Shown here: piece by piece, positions 45,752 to 58,178 of the stretch
Position numbering within the stretch: the stretch's first letter is position 1
How the letters are laid out: every line of letters starts with the position of its first letter
Source of the DNA: Corinectria fuckeliana
Lineage: Eukaryota; Ascomycota; Sordariomycetes; Hypocreales; Nectriaceae
Direction: 5' to 3'
Assembly: GCA_019137255.1 (NCBI GenBank)
Contig: WPDH01000063.1
Span: forward strand, 62,001 to 126,000
DNA: 64,000 nucleotides
Position numbers and translations under genes: made by a program
Notes under the pieces: model-generated
Told to the model about the DNA's origin: nothing
The model's input: the letters and a program-made list of their open reading frames with translations, nothing else
Database searches by the model: none

Positions 45752-46310
45752 TGACATTCAATTGAGACCTCCACTCAGGTATGACCGGCCTTTAAATCAG
45801 GTGATTCCACCGACTGCGCTCAATACGAGACGCTTCTCGTTGGGTAAACCTGATCAAGCTCGTGTACACCACGCTCACTGTAGCTGTGAATTGGCTTCGG
45901 AATCAAGTTAGCCCCTCATTGTCGATCCTTTGATCCTGGACTGATAACGGACTCTAAGTGGCACCACGGAACTTTTTAAGCGGTTATCACCAACGCGACG
46001 CCAGACCTTCCTAATCAAGCATCCCATTTCCTGCTGGCAGTTATTCCGTTGAGGGGTAGCGGGCCCTTTGACAGATACGTTAGCATCACTTGCCGTTGTA
46101 CCCGAGACGCATGTCCCATGGCCTAAATATCATCTCCCCACGAACCAATGAACACCCCGGGGCTTCAAGCAATACTCTTGAATGCAGGTACACGCGGGTC
46201 AAATCCACTTGTCCGCTGATGCACCTTTGTAGCGCCCATCGAGATGGAAATCCTGGCTAGACAGCCAAACTAGGGATTTTAGTACAGGCATTGTCGGACA
46301 CGTGACGCTT
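45752..46310. other. Intergenic stretch up to the retrotransposon
   Basis: Normal composition. Ends at the sharp boundary with the AT-rich element; no feature seen. Confidence 0.35.
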
Positions 46311-46545
46311 TGTAAGTGGGTCTAACAGGCTGAATTTCGGGTGATTTAATTATAGGAAAATAGATAATAATAATAAAGCCTAGTAATATGATTTAATTAA
46401 TATGATAATCGCTAGAATTAGTGTTATTATAACTATATAGTCTTAATCCCTTATAGGCCTCTTATCTTAAGAGAATTTCTATCTTTTAGATTATCTAGGC
46501 TTTTATAGCCTTAGTTATTCTCTTTAGCTAGGTCTCTATCTAATA
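46311..46545. repeat. 5' (left) LTR
   Basis: Starts TGTAAGTGGGTCTAACAGG and aligns end to end with 52856-53091. Every difference I could see is a C/T or G/A transition. The first 40 bp are less mutated than the rest, and the right half (46440-46545) is heavily AT-shifted. Confidence 0.85.
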
Positions 46546-49479
46546 TACCCCCCTAGTTAAAGCTATTTATAGCTTTAACTATCTATCTAATAGCTTCTTT
46601 CTTAGTATTATAAGAAGTAAAAATTAGTCTTTATCTAGCTTTAAATATAAGTCTTATAAAAAGGTAGTAATAACTCTAGCTATTATACTAGGGTAATAGT
46701 TAAAACTACTATATATTTTTAGTTATATAAAGAGTAATTATAAGAGTATTAAGATTATTATTAAGCCTAGTAAAAAGAAGAGATTTTTACTACCTAAATA
46801 GTTATCTTTTTAATATTATTTTTAGTAAGTAAATATAATTATAAGCTACTTAAAATAGTTATAACTTACTAATTTAGAAAGATTAGTTATAATAGCTTTA
46901 ATAATTATACTAATTTAGGTCTTTTTAGAAAGAAGGTTATTAATCCTAATATATAAGGCTCTTATTATAGCTACTATTACTAATATAATTATAGCTACTA
47001 ATATAATTATAATATTTTTAAATCTAATACTAGAAATAAGCTTAAATTAAGATCTAACTATAGCTAAGTTATTAGAGCTATAAGATTATTAAGCTAACAC
47101 TTCTTTTTAAGCTAATTTATAATATTTATAAGCCTAAACTACTTTATAAATATTCTAAAAGGCTTACTTACTAAGACCTTTATAAGACTATTAGCTAATA
47201 TATTTTTAAATAGTATATATTTTATAGTAATAGTCTCTTTCTTAGCTTTCTAATAAAGCTAGTAATTATATATATTAATATATTATAAGCTTATATATAG
47301 CTAGCTTAGTTACTTATTAATAAGGCTAATTATCTATATATTATTATACTAAATTTATATATATTTAGTATTTCTAAGCTTAAGTCTTAGCTCTATAAAA
47401 AGCTAGCTTTAAAATATATCTTTCTTAGTAGCTTATAATAAAGCTAGAAGCTTTATCTTAATTATTAAGGTTATTATTATAGCCTACTTATTTACTCTCT
47501 ATCTTATAACTCTTTTAAACAGCTTTATAATATATACTTATAAGCTCTTATAATTACTTAAGTTATTAGTAAAAGAGGTATTACTAGCTATAATAAAATT
47601 ATCTTTACCTCTTAGCTAAAAAGCTAAAATATAAGTCTTCTTAAGGTATAAGAGGGTTTAATTAGTAGCTTTATAGTATATTAGTCTAGGGTTTTAGCTA
47701 TATTATAATAGCTATAAGATTATAAAGGTAATATTAAGATATATAATTACTACTATATATAAGATTAAGCTTATCTTCTGTTAGTAACTTTAGATCTTTA
47801 TAGCTAATACTTAGCCTTAGTATACTTATAGCTTAATTTTTATTATTAGGGTATAAGCTATACTTTTACTATTTAGTATAGTTACTAGATTAGTAATCTT
47901 AAGTGTATATTAAGATTATAATAGCTAGATTAGCTTCTTCTTTCTATCTTAATAAACTATAATCTTAAGAAACTACTAAAGGTTATACCTACCTATTATT
48001 ATATATTATACTTAACACTTATATATTAGCTATACTACTACCTCTATTAAGTACTATTAAAACACTAAGGTAATATTATTTATATAGTAGAAGATAATAA
48101 TCCTATTCTTAATTATATAATAAGGCTTATAAGAAACTATCTTAAACTCTATCTCTTTTAAGGCTTCTCTAAGCTCTTTCTGCTAAAGGAGAGGTAATTC
48201 TCTAAGCCTATAAAGTGTTTTATTTATAAGTAAGATCTTCTCTGCCTTTTTATATCTTAGTAGTATCTTTATATATACTTTTTATTTAAGAGTTATATTT
48301 ATAAATATATTAATAGTATTAAATAATATAAGCTTAAGATTAAAGTATACTATAATAACTATAAGAGTTTAGAAAGATCTTTTAGTGAGAATTAATATAT
48401 ATATCTCTTATAATCTTATAGCTTATTAATCACTATATATAACTAGCTATATCTTATACTTTATAAAATAGCTATTCTTATTAGTCTTATAAGTATATAC
48501 TTATATATAATTAAGAATCTGCTTACTATTAGCTTATTTTCTAGCTATCTTAGTTTATAAGCCTATCTTAGTATAACTTTAGAGGTATATTTCTTTTACC
48601 TTAAGAAACAGCTTTCTTAGAGGGTGTTTTAGTATCTTACTATTATAATAAGATAGTAAAAAAAGGTCTCTTTAGTATACACAGTCCTAAAGATTAGGCT
48701 AGCTTATTAGCTGCTATAATAGATAATATAGTCTAGCTTAGTTAACTTTTTTTCCTTAGAATATACCTATAAGAGTAACTAAGTAACCTACTATAAAAGC
48801 AGCTTACTAAAATAACTCTTTTCTAGTTATATAAGTACTCTCTTCACTCTCTAGGGATAGCCTTTTTAAGCTCTCTACCTTTATAATTATCTTTATAAAT
48901 AACCCTACTAATAGAAACTCTTATAAGGTTAAATATAAAGCCTTAAGATATTTATTTATCTTATCTTTTACTTTATTATCTTATATTTCCCCTATAAGGT
49001 CTTAACTATTATCTAAGCTATTAGTAGTATATATATTATTATCTTTATAAAGAGAGGTAAAAAAGTTATTACTAGTTTCTTCTTTTTAGCTTAGCTTATA
49101 TTAAGGTTTAGTCTTCTTAATTTAAGTAAGTAAGTTAGTAATTTTCTTAGTCTTAATATATAGAAAGTTATTTTTAAGCTTATTTAGGCTCTCTAAGAAG
49201 GTTTCTTCTTTATTAAAAATAATATCTCTTATAGTAATAACCCTATTAAGAAGAGGGTTTTAGATCTTATAAATATTTATAAACTAATACCTAATAAGAT
49301 ACCTAATAAATACCTTTAGGTTAAGCTTATAAAGGTGTTATACCTTCTTCTAAGCTGTTATAATTATTATATACATCTTATAACTATAAACTTATAAGTG
49401 CCCTAAGTATAAGCTATAGTTCTTAATAATAATACTATCTTTATAAGTAATATAAGTATAAAACAGCTAGCTGACCTAC

Positions 49480-49720
49480 TAACAGCTGATTCTGCCCACT
49501 TAAAATCCCAAGCTCTTAGCCGCAACTGTAAAGCAACCTAAACTCGCCTAGCTAGTATAATCCTAACACTTAACTGCTCTACTCCTGTAGCAGACTAGGC
49601 GCTTAACATTTAGTCAACTAGTTCTCCCTTTTTTACCTCTTTTTTCCTTTTTATTTCTCTTTTTTCTTTTCTCTTTCTCTCTTTCCCTCTTTTTAACTTT
49701 TTTCCTAGCCCTTTAGGAAA
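49480..49720. other. Less mutated island with a pyrimidine tract
   Basis: Composition rises toward normal from 49480, followed at about 49626-49712 by nearly 90 bases of almost pure C and T on the plus strand. RIP acts mainly on C in CpA, and a pyrimidine-only tract offers almost no such sites, which may explain its survival. Its original role (for example a polypurine tract of a nested element on the other strand) is unknown. Confidence 0.45.
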
Positions 49721-51559
49721 TAAGATAATTCTAGTCCTAGCAAAAGGACTATTTACTTACGCGTAGTAATAGTATAAAAGGCCTAACCTAGGTCTGCTAT
49801 ATAAAGGATATAAGTTTTTATCTAATTCTATAGTTTTTCCTGTATCTATATAGAATAAAAGCACTATCTACCTTCTAGGTTTATAAAGTATAAATAAATA
49901 ATAATATAAGTATAAAATTAATTATAAGAAGACTTTTAGTTAAATATATAATAAGAAAGCTAGTTATATAAATAGATTACTATACTATAAATCTCACACT
50001 AAAGCTTCTTAAGAAGCCTTACTTTCTGCCTTATAGTATAAGTCTTAGTTTTTATTACTTCTTTTAATCTTTTTACCTTTCTATTTTAAGCTTAAGTATT
50101 AGTTACTAATAGCTTAATTAAAATACTCTTTTCTTTAAGTATTATACTTACTGCTTTTTTCACCCTAGTGATTTTATTATTATACTTAAAGATTTATAGT
50201 ATAATATAATACTAGGCTTTAAAAAATATTAAAAACATATTAAAAGTATTAATAAGATACTTTACTATATGATTTTAAAGGTATATTTTCTAGATATAAC
50301 TAGACTAGTAATCTATAAAAAGTATAAAACTATTAAAGCTTTTAGTATTAGGTATTAGATATATTAAATTAATAGTAATCTGTTTTTCTAAGCTTTTATT
50401 ATATACTCTTAAGGCTTAAAAGATTTAGTATATAATCTTTACTATTAGGTAGTTATTATACTTAATAGTTAATAATCTTTTAATTTTAACACTTATTAAG
50501 ATATTAACTAGCTAGTTAAGAGCCTTAAGACTAAAATATCCTAATCTAAAGTGCTATTTTATACTATTTATCTTACTTATCTTTATATAATATAACTAGG
50601 CTAAGAAGGCTTAATATTATAATACTCTTATAAGGCTACTATCTATAAGAATATACTAATTATATTAATTAAGTAGGTTACTTATAACCTAGTAGTACTA
50701 GTCTCTAAAAGAGTTATTCTTTAAGCTTTAATCCTACTAAATCTTAAATTTTCTTAGTTTTTATAGTAAAATAAGATTATAAGTAAAGCTCTTATAGTAT
50801 ACTATATTATATAAGTAAAAGTATTATATTTCTTTTTAAGGTAATAAGAAGAGCTATATAGTAATATTACTATAGCTAATAACTAAAACCTTTTATATAC
50901 TAGTATATATATAATTATTAGGGTTAGTCTTAATAAGATCTTTAAACTATATCTTATTATAAAAAATATATAAAATAGCTTTTAAGTTAAGAATTACTAA
51001 GTTTTTTAGTAGGTATAAAAAGCTTAAGAAAGCTATCTTTTTTTTTACTAAAAGTATAGCTAAGGCTTTTTTAACTTCTTATAAGAGTTACTCTTTCTTA
51101 TTAAATAACTTTTTTATTATTTTAATCTTCTTTTTTAAATTAGGGTTTATAGTAAGATTATAGTTTATAGTCTTTTAGGTTTTTAGTCTCTTTTTAAACT
51201 ATCTTAGTAAGTTATCTTAAAAAATATAAAAGTATTTAGTAAGAAGGTAAAATTACTTATAAGCTAGGTATATTTATTTATTTATTTATTTATACCTAAT
51301 TTAGCTTATAGCTATCTAGTCTTTCTTCTAAGTAACTTAGACTAATCTATAATAAGAGGGAAAAACCCTAATAGTAAGCTATAAGATAAAAAACCCCTTA
51401 CCACTCTCACCTAAGAGGGGAGCAAGTTAGGCTTAGTATGTGTATATAGTAGTATAAGTTATAAGCAAGTCTGCTTTATAAGAAAAGCTAATTATATACC
51501 TATAATAATAAGTCCTTATAGAGCTTAGCCTAAATTATATACCAGAATTTAATCAGTCT

Positions 51560-51870
51560 TAGGTCAGGTCTAAGTCGCTTACACTACTTATTCTTATCCT
51601 CCTAGGTATTATTCTTATCGCTAACTAGCATTAGCATACCTTCTCTAGCTTTTAATAGTATTTACTCTCTTAATCAGTTAATTAGTCTAAACACTATAGG
51701 GGTCAGACCTAGACCTGGGTCTAGTCCAGCCTGAGGCCGCTTTAGGGGCCGCCTAGGCCCCCTCTAGGCAGGGTGGTTTAGTGCTATAGTTAGTGTTAGT
51801 GTTAATACTACTATATCCTGTGGCGGGCACGCTATATGTCTATACTGCTCGCTTAGAATACTAAAAGCTA
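51560..51870. other. GC-rich island inside the RIP-mutated element
   Basis: About 300 bp with near-normal composition and a GC-rich core at 51700-51775. The core contains GGGGCCGCCTAGGCCCC, which can fold as a 6-bp GC hairpin. Another imperfect palindrome (AGACCTGGGTCT) lies just before. It may be a fragment of a later, single-copy insertion. No open frame. Confidence 0.45.
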
Positions 51871-52855
51871 GGTATATCTTACTACTTAATCTCTTACTCT
51901 TATTATTTCTCCTCTTTTTATTTTTCTTCTTAAAAGGCTTATTATAAAGTGTAAATTTATTAGATTCTAATCTCTTATAGTTAGCTAAAAAAGCTCCTTT
52001 TTGCTTAACCTTTTAGTTACTCTTTTAGGCTTTTTTTAAACCTTATATAGTAAGCTATATCCTATTAGTAATTATCTAATATATAAAAGTATTATTAGTA
52101 ATTTCCTCTCTCTTCTTAGACTTTTAAATCTTAAGACTATTACTAAAAAAAAAAGCTTAGTAAGCTCTTTTAACAGTTAGTACTATATAAAAACTAAGTT
52201 AGCTATAAGAAGCTTAAGAGTAGTAGTATTATATATAATATATTTAAAGTTATTTACTTAGGTATTTAAGTCTTTTAGGATTATTAGGGTAGCTTTAAAA
52301 AAAGCTTTTTATATACTAAGAGTAATACTCTAAGCTATATAATAGTTAGTACTTATAGCCTTTTTTAAGATAATATACTAGTCTTTTAAGCTACTATCTA
52401 AGTTATAGTTATATTTCTAAAGGCTCTTCTTAACTATATTTTTAACCTAGGCCTTAATAGTAGTAAGATTCTTAGTCTGCTCTTTATATATATTATTATT
52501 AGTATTATATTAGGCTAGAGTTATTTTTATATACTTAGCTTAGGCTTTACCTGTTATAATAGTTAAGATAGAAGAGTTTACTAAGACTTTAAGAGGTAGT
52601 AATATAATAAGCAGAAAGAGAGCTAATAAATTAGTAACTTTAAGGTTAATATAAGCTTAAAAGTACTTAGTCTTAATCTTTATAATAAAATACTTATTTT
52701 AGCTATACTAGTTAGCTAATCTATTTAGCCTAATCTTCTTATCTAATCTTCTAGTTATAAATAATATCTTAGTAGTTATTACTTAGGTTTTTATATAATA
52801 TTTACTTTTATTAATAGAGGCTATAAGACTCTTAATTATTAGATATATAATACTT

Positions 52856-53091
52856 TATAAGTAAGTCTAATAGGCTGAATTTTAGGTAATTTAATCACAG
52901 GAAAATAGATAATAATAATAAAGCCTAGTAATATAATTTAATTAATATAATAATCACTAGAATTAGTGTTATTATAACTATATAGTCTTAATCTCTTATA
53001 GGCCTCTTGTCCTAGGGGAATTCCCGTCTTTTAGATCATCTGGGCTTCTGTGGCCTTAGTCATCCCCTTCAGCTGGGTCCCCTGTCTGACA
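52856..53091. repeat. 3' (right) LTR
   Basis: Aligns with 46311-46545; ends TGTCTGACA. The left 120 bp are RIP-mutated like the interior. From about 53005 to the end the sequence is normal (GGAATTCCCGTC, GGGTCCCCTGTCTGACA) and probably shows the ancestral LTR end. The limit of RIP therefore falls inside this repeat. Confidence 0.85.
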
Positions 53092-53881
53092 GGCATCAAT
53101 CCCTCGTGTATGATTCTCTATCTGCGGCTAGCTTCCCTCGTATCAAATTAGTTATCGACAAGCCTGCTAATTAAATACCATGTCTGTCTCTTAATTCTTT
53201 CTTGCCTCTTATCACATTGTCTGGAACTAGTTGTCGGACTCGTGCCAATGCCGCCTTCTTCAAATTACCTTTATTTTTCGCGTTTTGTAACCAGTGCTCA
53301 AATGTCATTTTGAAAGTCACCCTAAGTCTATTTGCTTTTGGTGTAGCATCGTAATCGTCGTACATAAAGAACATCTGTTAGACAATGTGTCGACTTAAAC
53401 AGGACTCTTCAGATCTCATTTTGACATGCATACAAGCAATAGAGATGGAAGGTTCAGCAAATAGGCCGCTATAACAAACCCAGTTGCAGTGTCTCCTGTC
53501 ATGACCGCATTAATGGGTCCGAGTATAACGCTCCCAGAAACCACAAGGCAGACGACAAACCATATTGTTCCCCTATCCTAGCCCTCCTCGAAATGGAGAC
53601 TCCATGCAAGTTCTTCTCTATCATGAGACACCAACCAGCAGCTGCCCAGACACCCTTTTTGGGTCCCGTTGATAGATGCTGCGCTGATGACCTATTATAC
53701 ATTCTGGATGCAGGAAGAGATGCGTTAGGCGATGAGATCCAATTGGTGGGTAAGACTTCGGAGTAGTCCCTGGGGCTGGAGTGCAAGCATATTCGCTTGT
53801 CTCGAGGCGATCAAGCAGTGGAAGACAGACGCAGCTTGTGTTACAGGCTTCTGAGTGTCGGTGGACATCTGCAAAGCTTGC
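53092..53881. other. Flank of the element, no supported gene
   Basis: Minus-strand frames of 67 codons (53171-53374) and 95 codons (53499-53786) occur. The first is Lys-rich and preceded by a CTAACAG acceptor-like sequence, but neither is recognisable. Confidence 0.35.
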
Positions 53882-55240
53882 CTACGTCGATGCAGAACTA
53901 AAATACAACTGCGAATAGTTATCAGTATATACTTGACTAGGAGACAATCTCTTGAAATGTTTCAGGGTTATCCAAGTCAATGAGCTACAAGTCTTGCCGT
54001 ATTCCCTGCGTAGAAACTGGAAGAACTCGGAATCCGTGCTGAAATTTTCGATACGTTCTTCGTGTATCTTTGGGCCCGTATCCTCCTTGTCGATGCATAA
54101 GAGAAGATGGAGGATATTGCACACTGACGTTGCGAAGGGGCAGGTCTTTCTTCAAAATAAGCCAACGACTCCTTACCTTATTCATATCCTCGCGGCAATA
54201 ATACCACCTTCCCGGGAACTACCTAAAGAGACACCCTTGGAGGTAAGACGCAGTCTTGGTACCAATATGTTCCTTCGCTCCGTAGATGTCTGCATGTTGA
54301 GGTTCAGTAGTGTTGAGCATGTCACTTAGCTCCCGCACCATCTCCGAATTTGCAGCTAGTACCTTGCTCCAGATGGCAAAATGGCTGTTTACTCGTCGTC
54401 TTTGAAGTCAATGGACCTGCTTTCGCAACCAGTCTTTGCAGAAGCAAAGTTGTAACCAAACTTGAGTGGTTTTGCTGGTGAGGCTCGCCGATCCGTAGGG
54501 AGTGGATTCGGATAGCAGAAGACCTTTGAGATAGATATTTCCGCGGACTGGGGGGGCAGTGAGAAGATCACCGACATCAGTCGAGATGATGTCTCCATCA
54601 TGGACATTTGGGAGGATCAAGGCCGTCTTGATCCACTTGTCAAACATCTCCCGCTTGACTGGGGTATGCTCGATTACACCACCCGATTCAGCTCGGCCGT
54701 TTTCTCCGCTGACGAAATGAACATCCCCGTCTGATTTGACTGCAAATGGGAGCGAGGTCTGCGCGGCCAGTCGCTGGGCCAGGCCGTCGGCTTCTCGAAT
54801 GCTTTCGGGATATGCGGCGCAGAAGAGCGATAAGCCATCCACGGGTGCTAGAATTGAACTCCCAGGTGAAGCCACTTGACCGACACTTAACGCCATGGTT
54901 CTGTGTTCTCCCCATAAGACGAGAACATCGGCATTGAGGCCATCGCCAAAGACCCCGGCCTGGTTCACATCGTGAGACTTGCTTGTGCTACCAAGGCCGA
55001 AGTTCCAGGGTTGAGGGAAGGCAGACCGGTTGATGTGGTACATCAGCCTCAACAGAAGTGTCAACAACCCTGCGCCGGGGTCAACTCACCCGCGAAGCTA
55101 CTTATTCGTGCTTGAAGTCGATCTGAGGGCTATCAAGAATGTCCTTGGTGACACGGGCATTAAGGTTGAAGAATACGACAAAATGTAGACGAGTCCGGCG
55201 AGACATTTGTAGCACCGCATTTGTCAACGTACAGGTGTCT
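53882..55240 (-). pseudogene. Decayed large fungal protein, possibly GHKL/Hsp90-type ATPase-like
   Basis: The N-terminal pieces are FFNLNARVTKDILDSP (near 55190) and AFPQPWNFGLGSTSKSHDVN with AGVFGDGLNADVLVL (55040-54920); the G-x-G-D-G-L pattern recalls the lid of histidine-kinase-like ATPases. Next come HFVSGENGRAESGGVIEHTP, DIISTDVGDLLT and GNIYLKGLLLSES (54720-54520), then, after a shift at about 54485, KPLKFGYNFASAKTG. Further shifted pieces (KVLAANSEMVRELSDMLNTT, GRWYYCREDMNK) reach about 54170, with stops at several points. Intact relatives are long hypothetical proteins; the ATPase assignment is from memory and tentative. Confidence 0.55.
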
Positions 55241-55457
55241 TCAGCTAGCTAGCATGGCTGACAGAGGAAAGTCTGGTGCTTTGGCTAACATCTCACTGTG
55301 GCCGTGCTGTTTCAAGCAGGAAACCGATGACTGAAAAACGAGACACTGTATTGCCGTATCAATTTAAAGGCACGCCGCCACTTAGCTCATTCATGATTCA
55401 AAGTCGTGACTTGATGTCGACTTTCCAGACCCGCCAGTCCATTCCCGCAGAACCCTA

Positions 55458-56380
55458 TCACGTCTGACGTGTCGTCTGGATCCGGCCGCGTTCTCTGAAA
55501 AAAGCCCGCACCCCGATGTAGATCCTCACGGCCGCATGGATCTCGGCGCTGAGCGACAGCCCGGTAGAGAAAACCGTGGGCACCCTGCAGACGAACAGCA
55601 ACCCGGCGTCCTGCCATGGTCGTCCCCATTTATCTACAATGCTGCACAATACCGCCATTATGGCCACTGCGGTGTTTTGGTACCGGTCGTGTCGTCGATT
55701 GTAGTACAAAGTTGCAGTTGACAAGGTGAAGACTTGCAAGATAATGACGAGGTATACGGTTGTCACATCCTGTGGCTTCGGCCACCCAATATGTACGAGG
55801 TCGTAGGCCTAGTTATGTCAGGCTCAAACACCTCGAAATGTCCATACTTTTCGCGGGGGACGTACTCTGGCATTCGATTTATCCACACATAGAATTCTTA
55901 GCATCAGGTTTTCGTATACCAAACGACTGGACTGAAGAGAGATCCAAGCCGCAACCAACCAGATCCACGTTGATGGGCTGCGCTGATGCTGGGTAACTGG
56001 CTTCACCCCACCCTTCTCGATGTTGCCCTGCGGGAAAGTGCCCTCTCCTTTGTCGGATGTGGAGCAGACAAGCGATGGTTTCTCCGATGAGTCTTCGAGT
56101 GCTGGCGCGGATGCATCTGGGAATGGCCTCCCGCAGCAGGTGGCAGGGGTGCTCTCGACGTCCAGCACTATCTCCCCGTCGCAGGGCGAGACGTGTTCAG
56201 GTCGGGCAATGGCGATCCTCGACATCTGGAATCGTTGCTTTGGAAATGAAGAAGAAGTCGTTGAGCTGGTAGCGAAGCTGTGATGGTGATAAAGATGTAA
56301 GCGGGATGGGGCTGGAACGGAGGGGAAGTAAGATCAGGCTGCGAGCTTACAGGCAATGATTCGCTCACGGCATGGAACAT
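55458..56380 (-). CDS. Putative multi-pass membrane protein, 5' structure unclear
   Basis: The C-terminal exon 55458-55808 encodes AYDLVHIGWPKPQ and hydrophobic spans VYLVIILQVFTLSTATLYY, TAVAIMAVLCSIV and LLFVCRVPTVFSTGLSLSA, ending in a basic tail. It joins in phase through a 57-bp GT-AG intron (55809-55865) to an upstream exon with another membrane span (WIWLVAAWISLQ). Further up, frames 56168-56380 and 55866-56225 do not connect by splice sites I could verify. An ATG at 56380 begins a plausible exon (MFHAVSESLP then a GT donor). It may be intact or decayed; I do not recognise the family. Confidence 0.45.
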
Positions 56381-58178
56381 AATGGCACCGTCCGTCTACG
56401 TCACTAATACGCAAGTGAGACGACCACAATCTGTACTTACCTTTGTCATGTGCGCCGTGTCCAGTAAAATATGAAGGATACGGCGTAGACTGTTCGTGTT
56501 GACAAGCGTTGCAATACTACATCGCTTACCACTAGGTGTTGATTGATAGCGACCCTACCACACACTTGAAGCGCCGACTGTATTATAGTTAGCGAGAAAA
56601 GCGAAATATGCAGACTGGCCTGACGGCATGGCCAGCTGTGTGAGAGGCAGGAAGGTTGTATAAGGCACTACAGATTGACTACCGCACTAGGCCCAGCCAT
56701 AGCCGCAGCCACAGACAAGCCAGCCCAAAAGGCGAACCAAACCCAACTCAAAGAAGATATCGGTCGGTAGCTCTGGAGCTAGCGATGCTACGGGCGAGAC
56801 CGAGGCACCATAGGATACCACGGAGCATGTCATATCTCGACTGGCCCAAGGGAATAAAGGGACTCAGCTAGCCATTGCATCAAGTCCCACTTTGTCCTCT
56901 TACAGGCCACTGCAAAGTAGTAGCCATTCTCATCGTCCAGAATTGTGTCTTTCTACCATTCTTCTACGAAGCAAACCACGGGGGACTATCATGTCTGAGG
57001 TGTGCACATCGGCGGGTTTCGTTGACTGGTCACTTCTCCAGATTATGTCCGGAGAAACGAATGCCATCGCACTCAGGCATGCGAAGTGATGTTTTGGCTG
57101 TTTCGCGGGTAAGCGTGTGCTCAACGCTTGATGGCCGTTTGCCCTTGAGTCCCAAAAGCTTTACCAAATCAGCCGAGTGCACTTTTGTCAAATTGATGTA
57201 CCAATATGTTTCTGGTGCTGACTCTGATGAACCAGAGGGCGGCGATATACAGCTTCCTACCCTTGCCCATACCTCTACCATCTGTCGAAAACTCAGCGAG
57301 ACCTCAGGTTAGAGAAGTGGCAACTTCGTGAATGAACTTATAAACAAATAGCGTCACGACTACGAAGGGTTATAACGTGTACTTTCGTTCATTCGGTGAC
57401 TCTGATGTCGGTCTTCTCATCTCATTAAGCTAATGCTGCTGTGTGCAGTGATACGAGAGAGTAGAATGACCTACGAGTCAAATACGAGGATTTTCTGATA
57501 CGCATTTCTCTGCATGGAAGATACAAACGTTGACCTGGCCCAAGTTCGGCCCGAAATTCCCAACGTAACCTCAATGAAAATTATAGCCTCCGCTAAGACA
57601 GGGCTCACATTGAGTGACGGCATTAACAGAACTCCTCCGCACTTTTATCCAGGGTACGTGCCCCAAGCCAGGTGGTACCTTAACCGCCAGCTAATAATAA
57701 GTGCCATACTTGCCTTCAGACCCACAAGGCAGAGCTAACCATGAAAAAAATATCAACCGGCAGTGAATCTTCATCAACGAGATGAAACATGGTGCTGCAG
57801 TTCGGAATAGAGGATACCGAGCCACTCACGTGGCTGGCCGGATCCCCCAGACACCTGCTAATACTTTGACCAGATATAGTACAATCCTACTCCGTAATGT
57901 GATAGTCAGTTAAAGGACGCTCGTGCGATTGGCCCGCTTGGAAGACTATGCCAAATGAAGAGTCATTCACCACATCAAGGGATTTCGGCATAGAAGCGCG
58001 CGAGGTGGGTTTGCGGGGTAGTAGTGGTGTATTAAATGACAGCACAGCGAGCTATTATGTGTCAAAGAGCTTCACACTCGCGCTCTTTTTTTGTTGAGAA
58101 TCTAAAGCGACACGGTGGTCGCATCATTTCTAGACTCGGCCGTTCTCCCTTGTATGCAGAAACCATTGACTAAACACA
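56381..58178. other. Gene-free stretch
   Basis: Open frames of up to 145 codons (56875-57312 plus) overlap frames on the other strand and show no domain. No repeat or RNA gene seen. Confidence 0.35.

Larger units (their letters stand above)
46311..53091. mobile_element. LTR retrotransposon, extensively RIP-mutated
   Basis: 6.8 kb bounded by direct repeats of about 235 bp. The whole interior is AT-saturated and full of TAA/TAG in all six frames; between 45912 and 53170 no frame of 60 codons exists on either strand. gag and pol therefore cannot be read, and neither orientation nor superfamily (gypsy or copia) can be assigned. The length fits a complete element with LTRs of this size. I could not find matching 5-bp target duplications (flanks read CGCTT and GGCAT). 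Less mutated islands lie at about 49480-49720 and 51560-51870. It separates the carboxypeptidase gene from a run of decayed genes. Confidence 0.85.

Noticed and set aside
46306..53096. 5-bp target-site duplication of the LTR element
   Set aside because: The flanks read CGCTT and GGCAT and do not match. The duplication may be lost or the LTR edges misplaced by a base or two.
56875..57312. 145-codon plus-strand frame as a gene
   Set aside because: No domain, overlaps opposite frames, and no start context or splice evidence.
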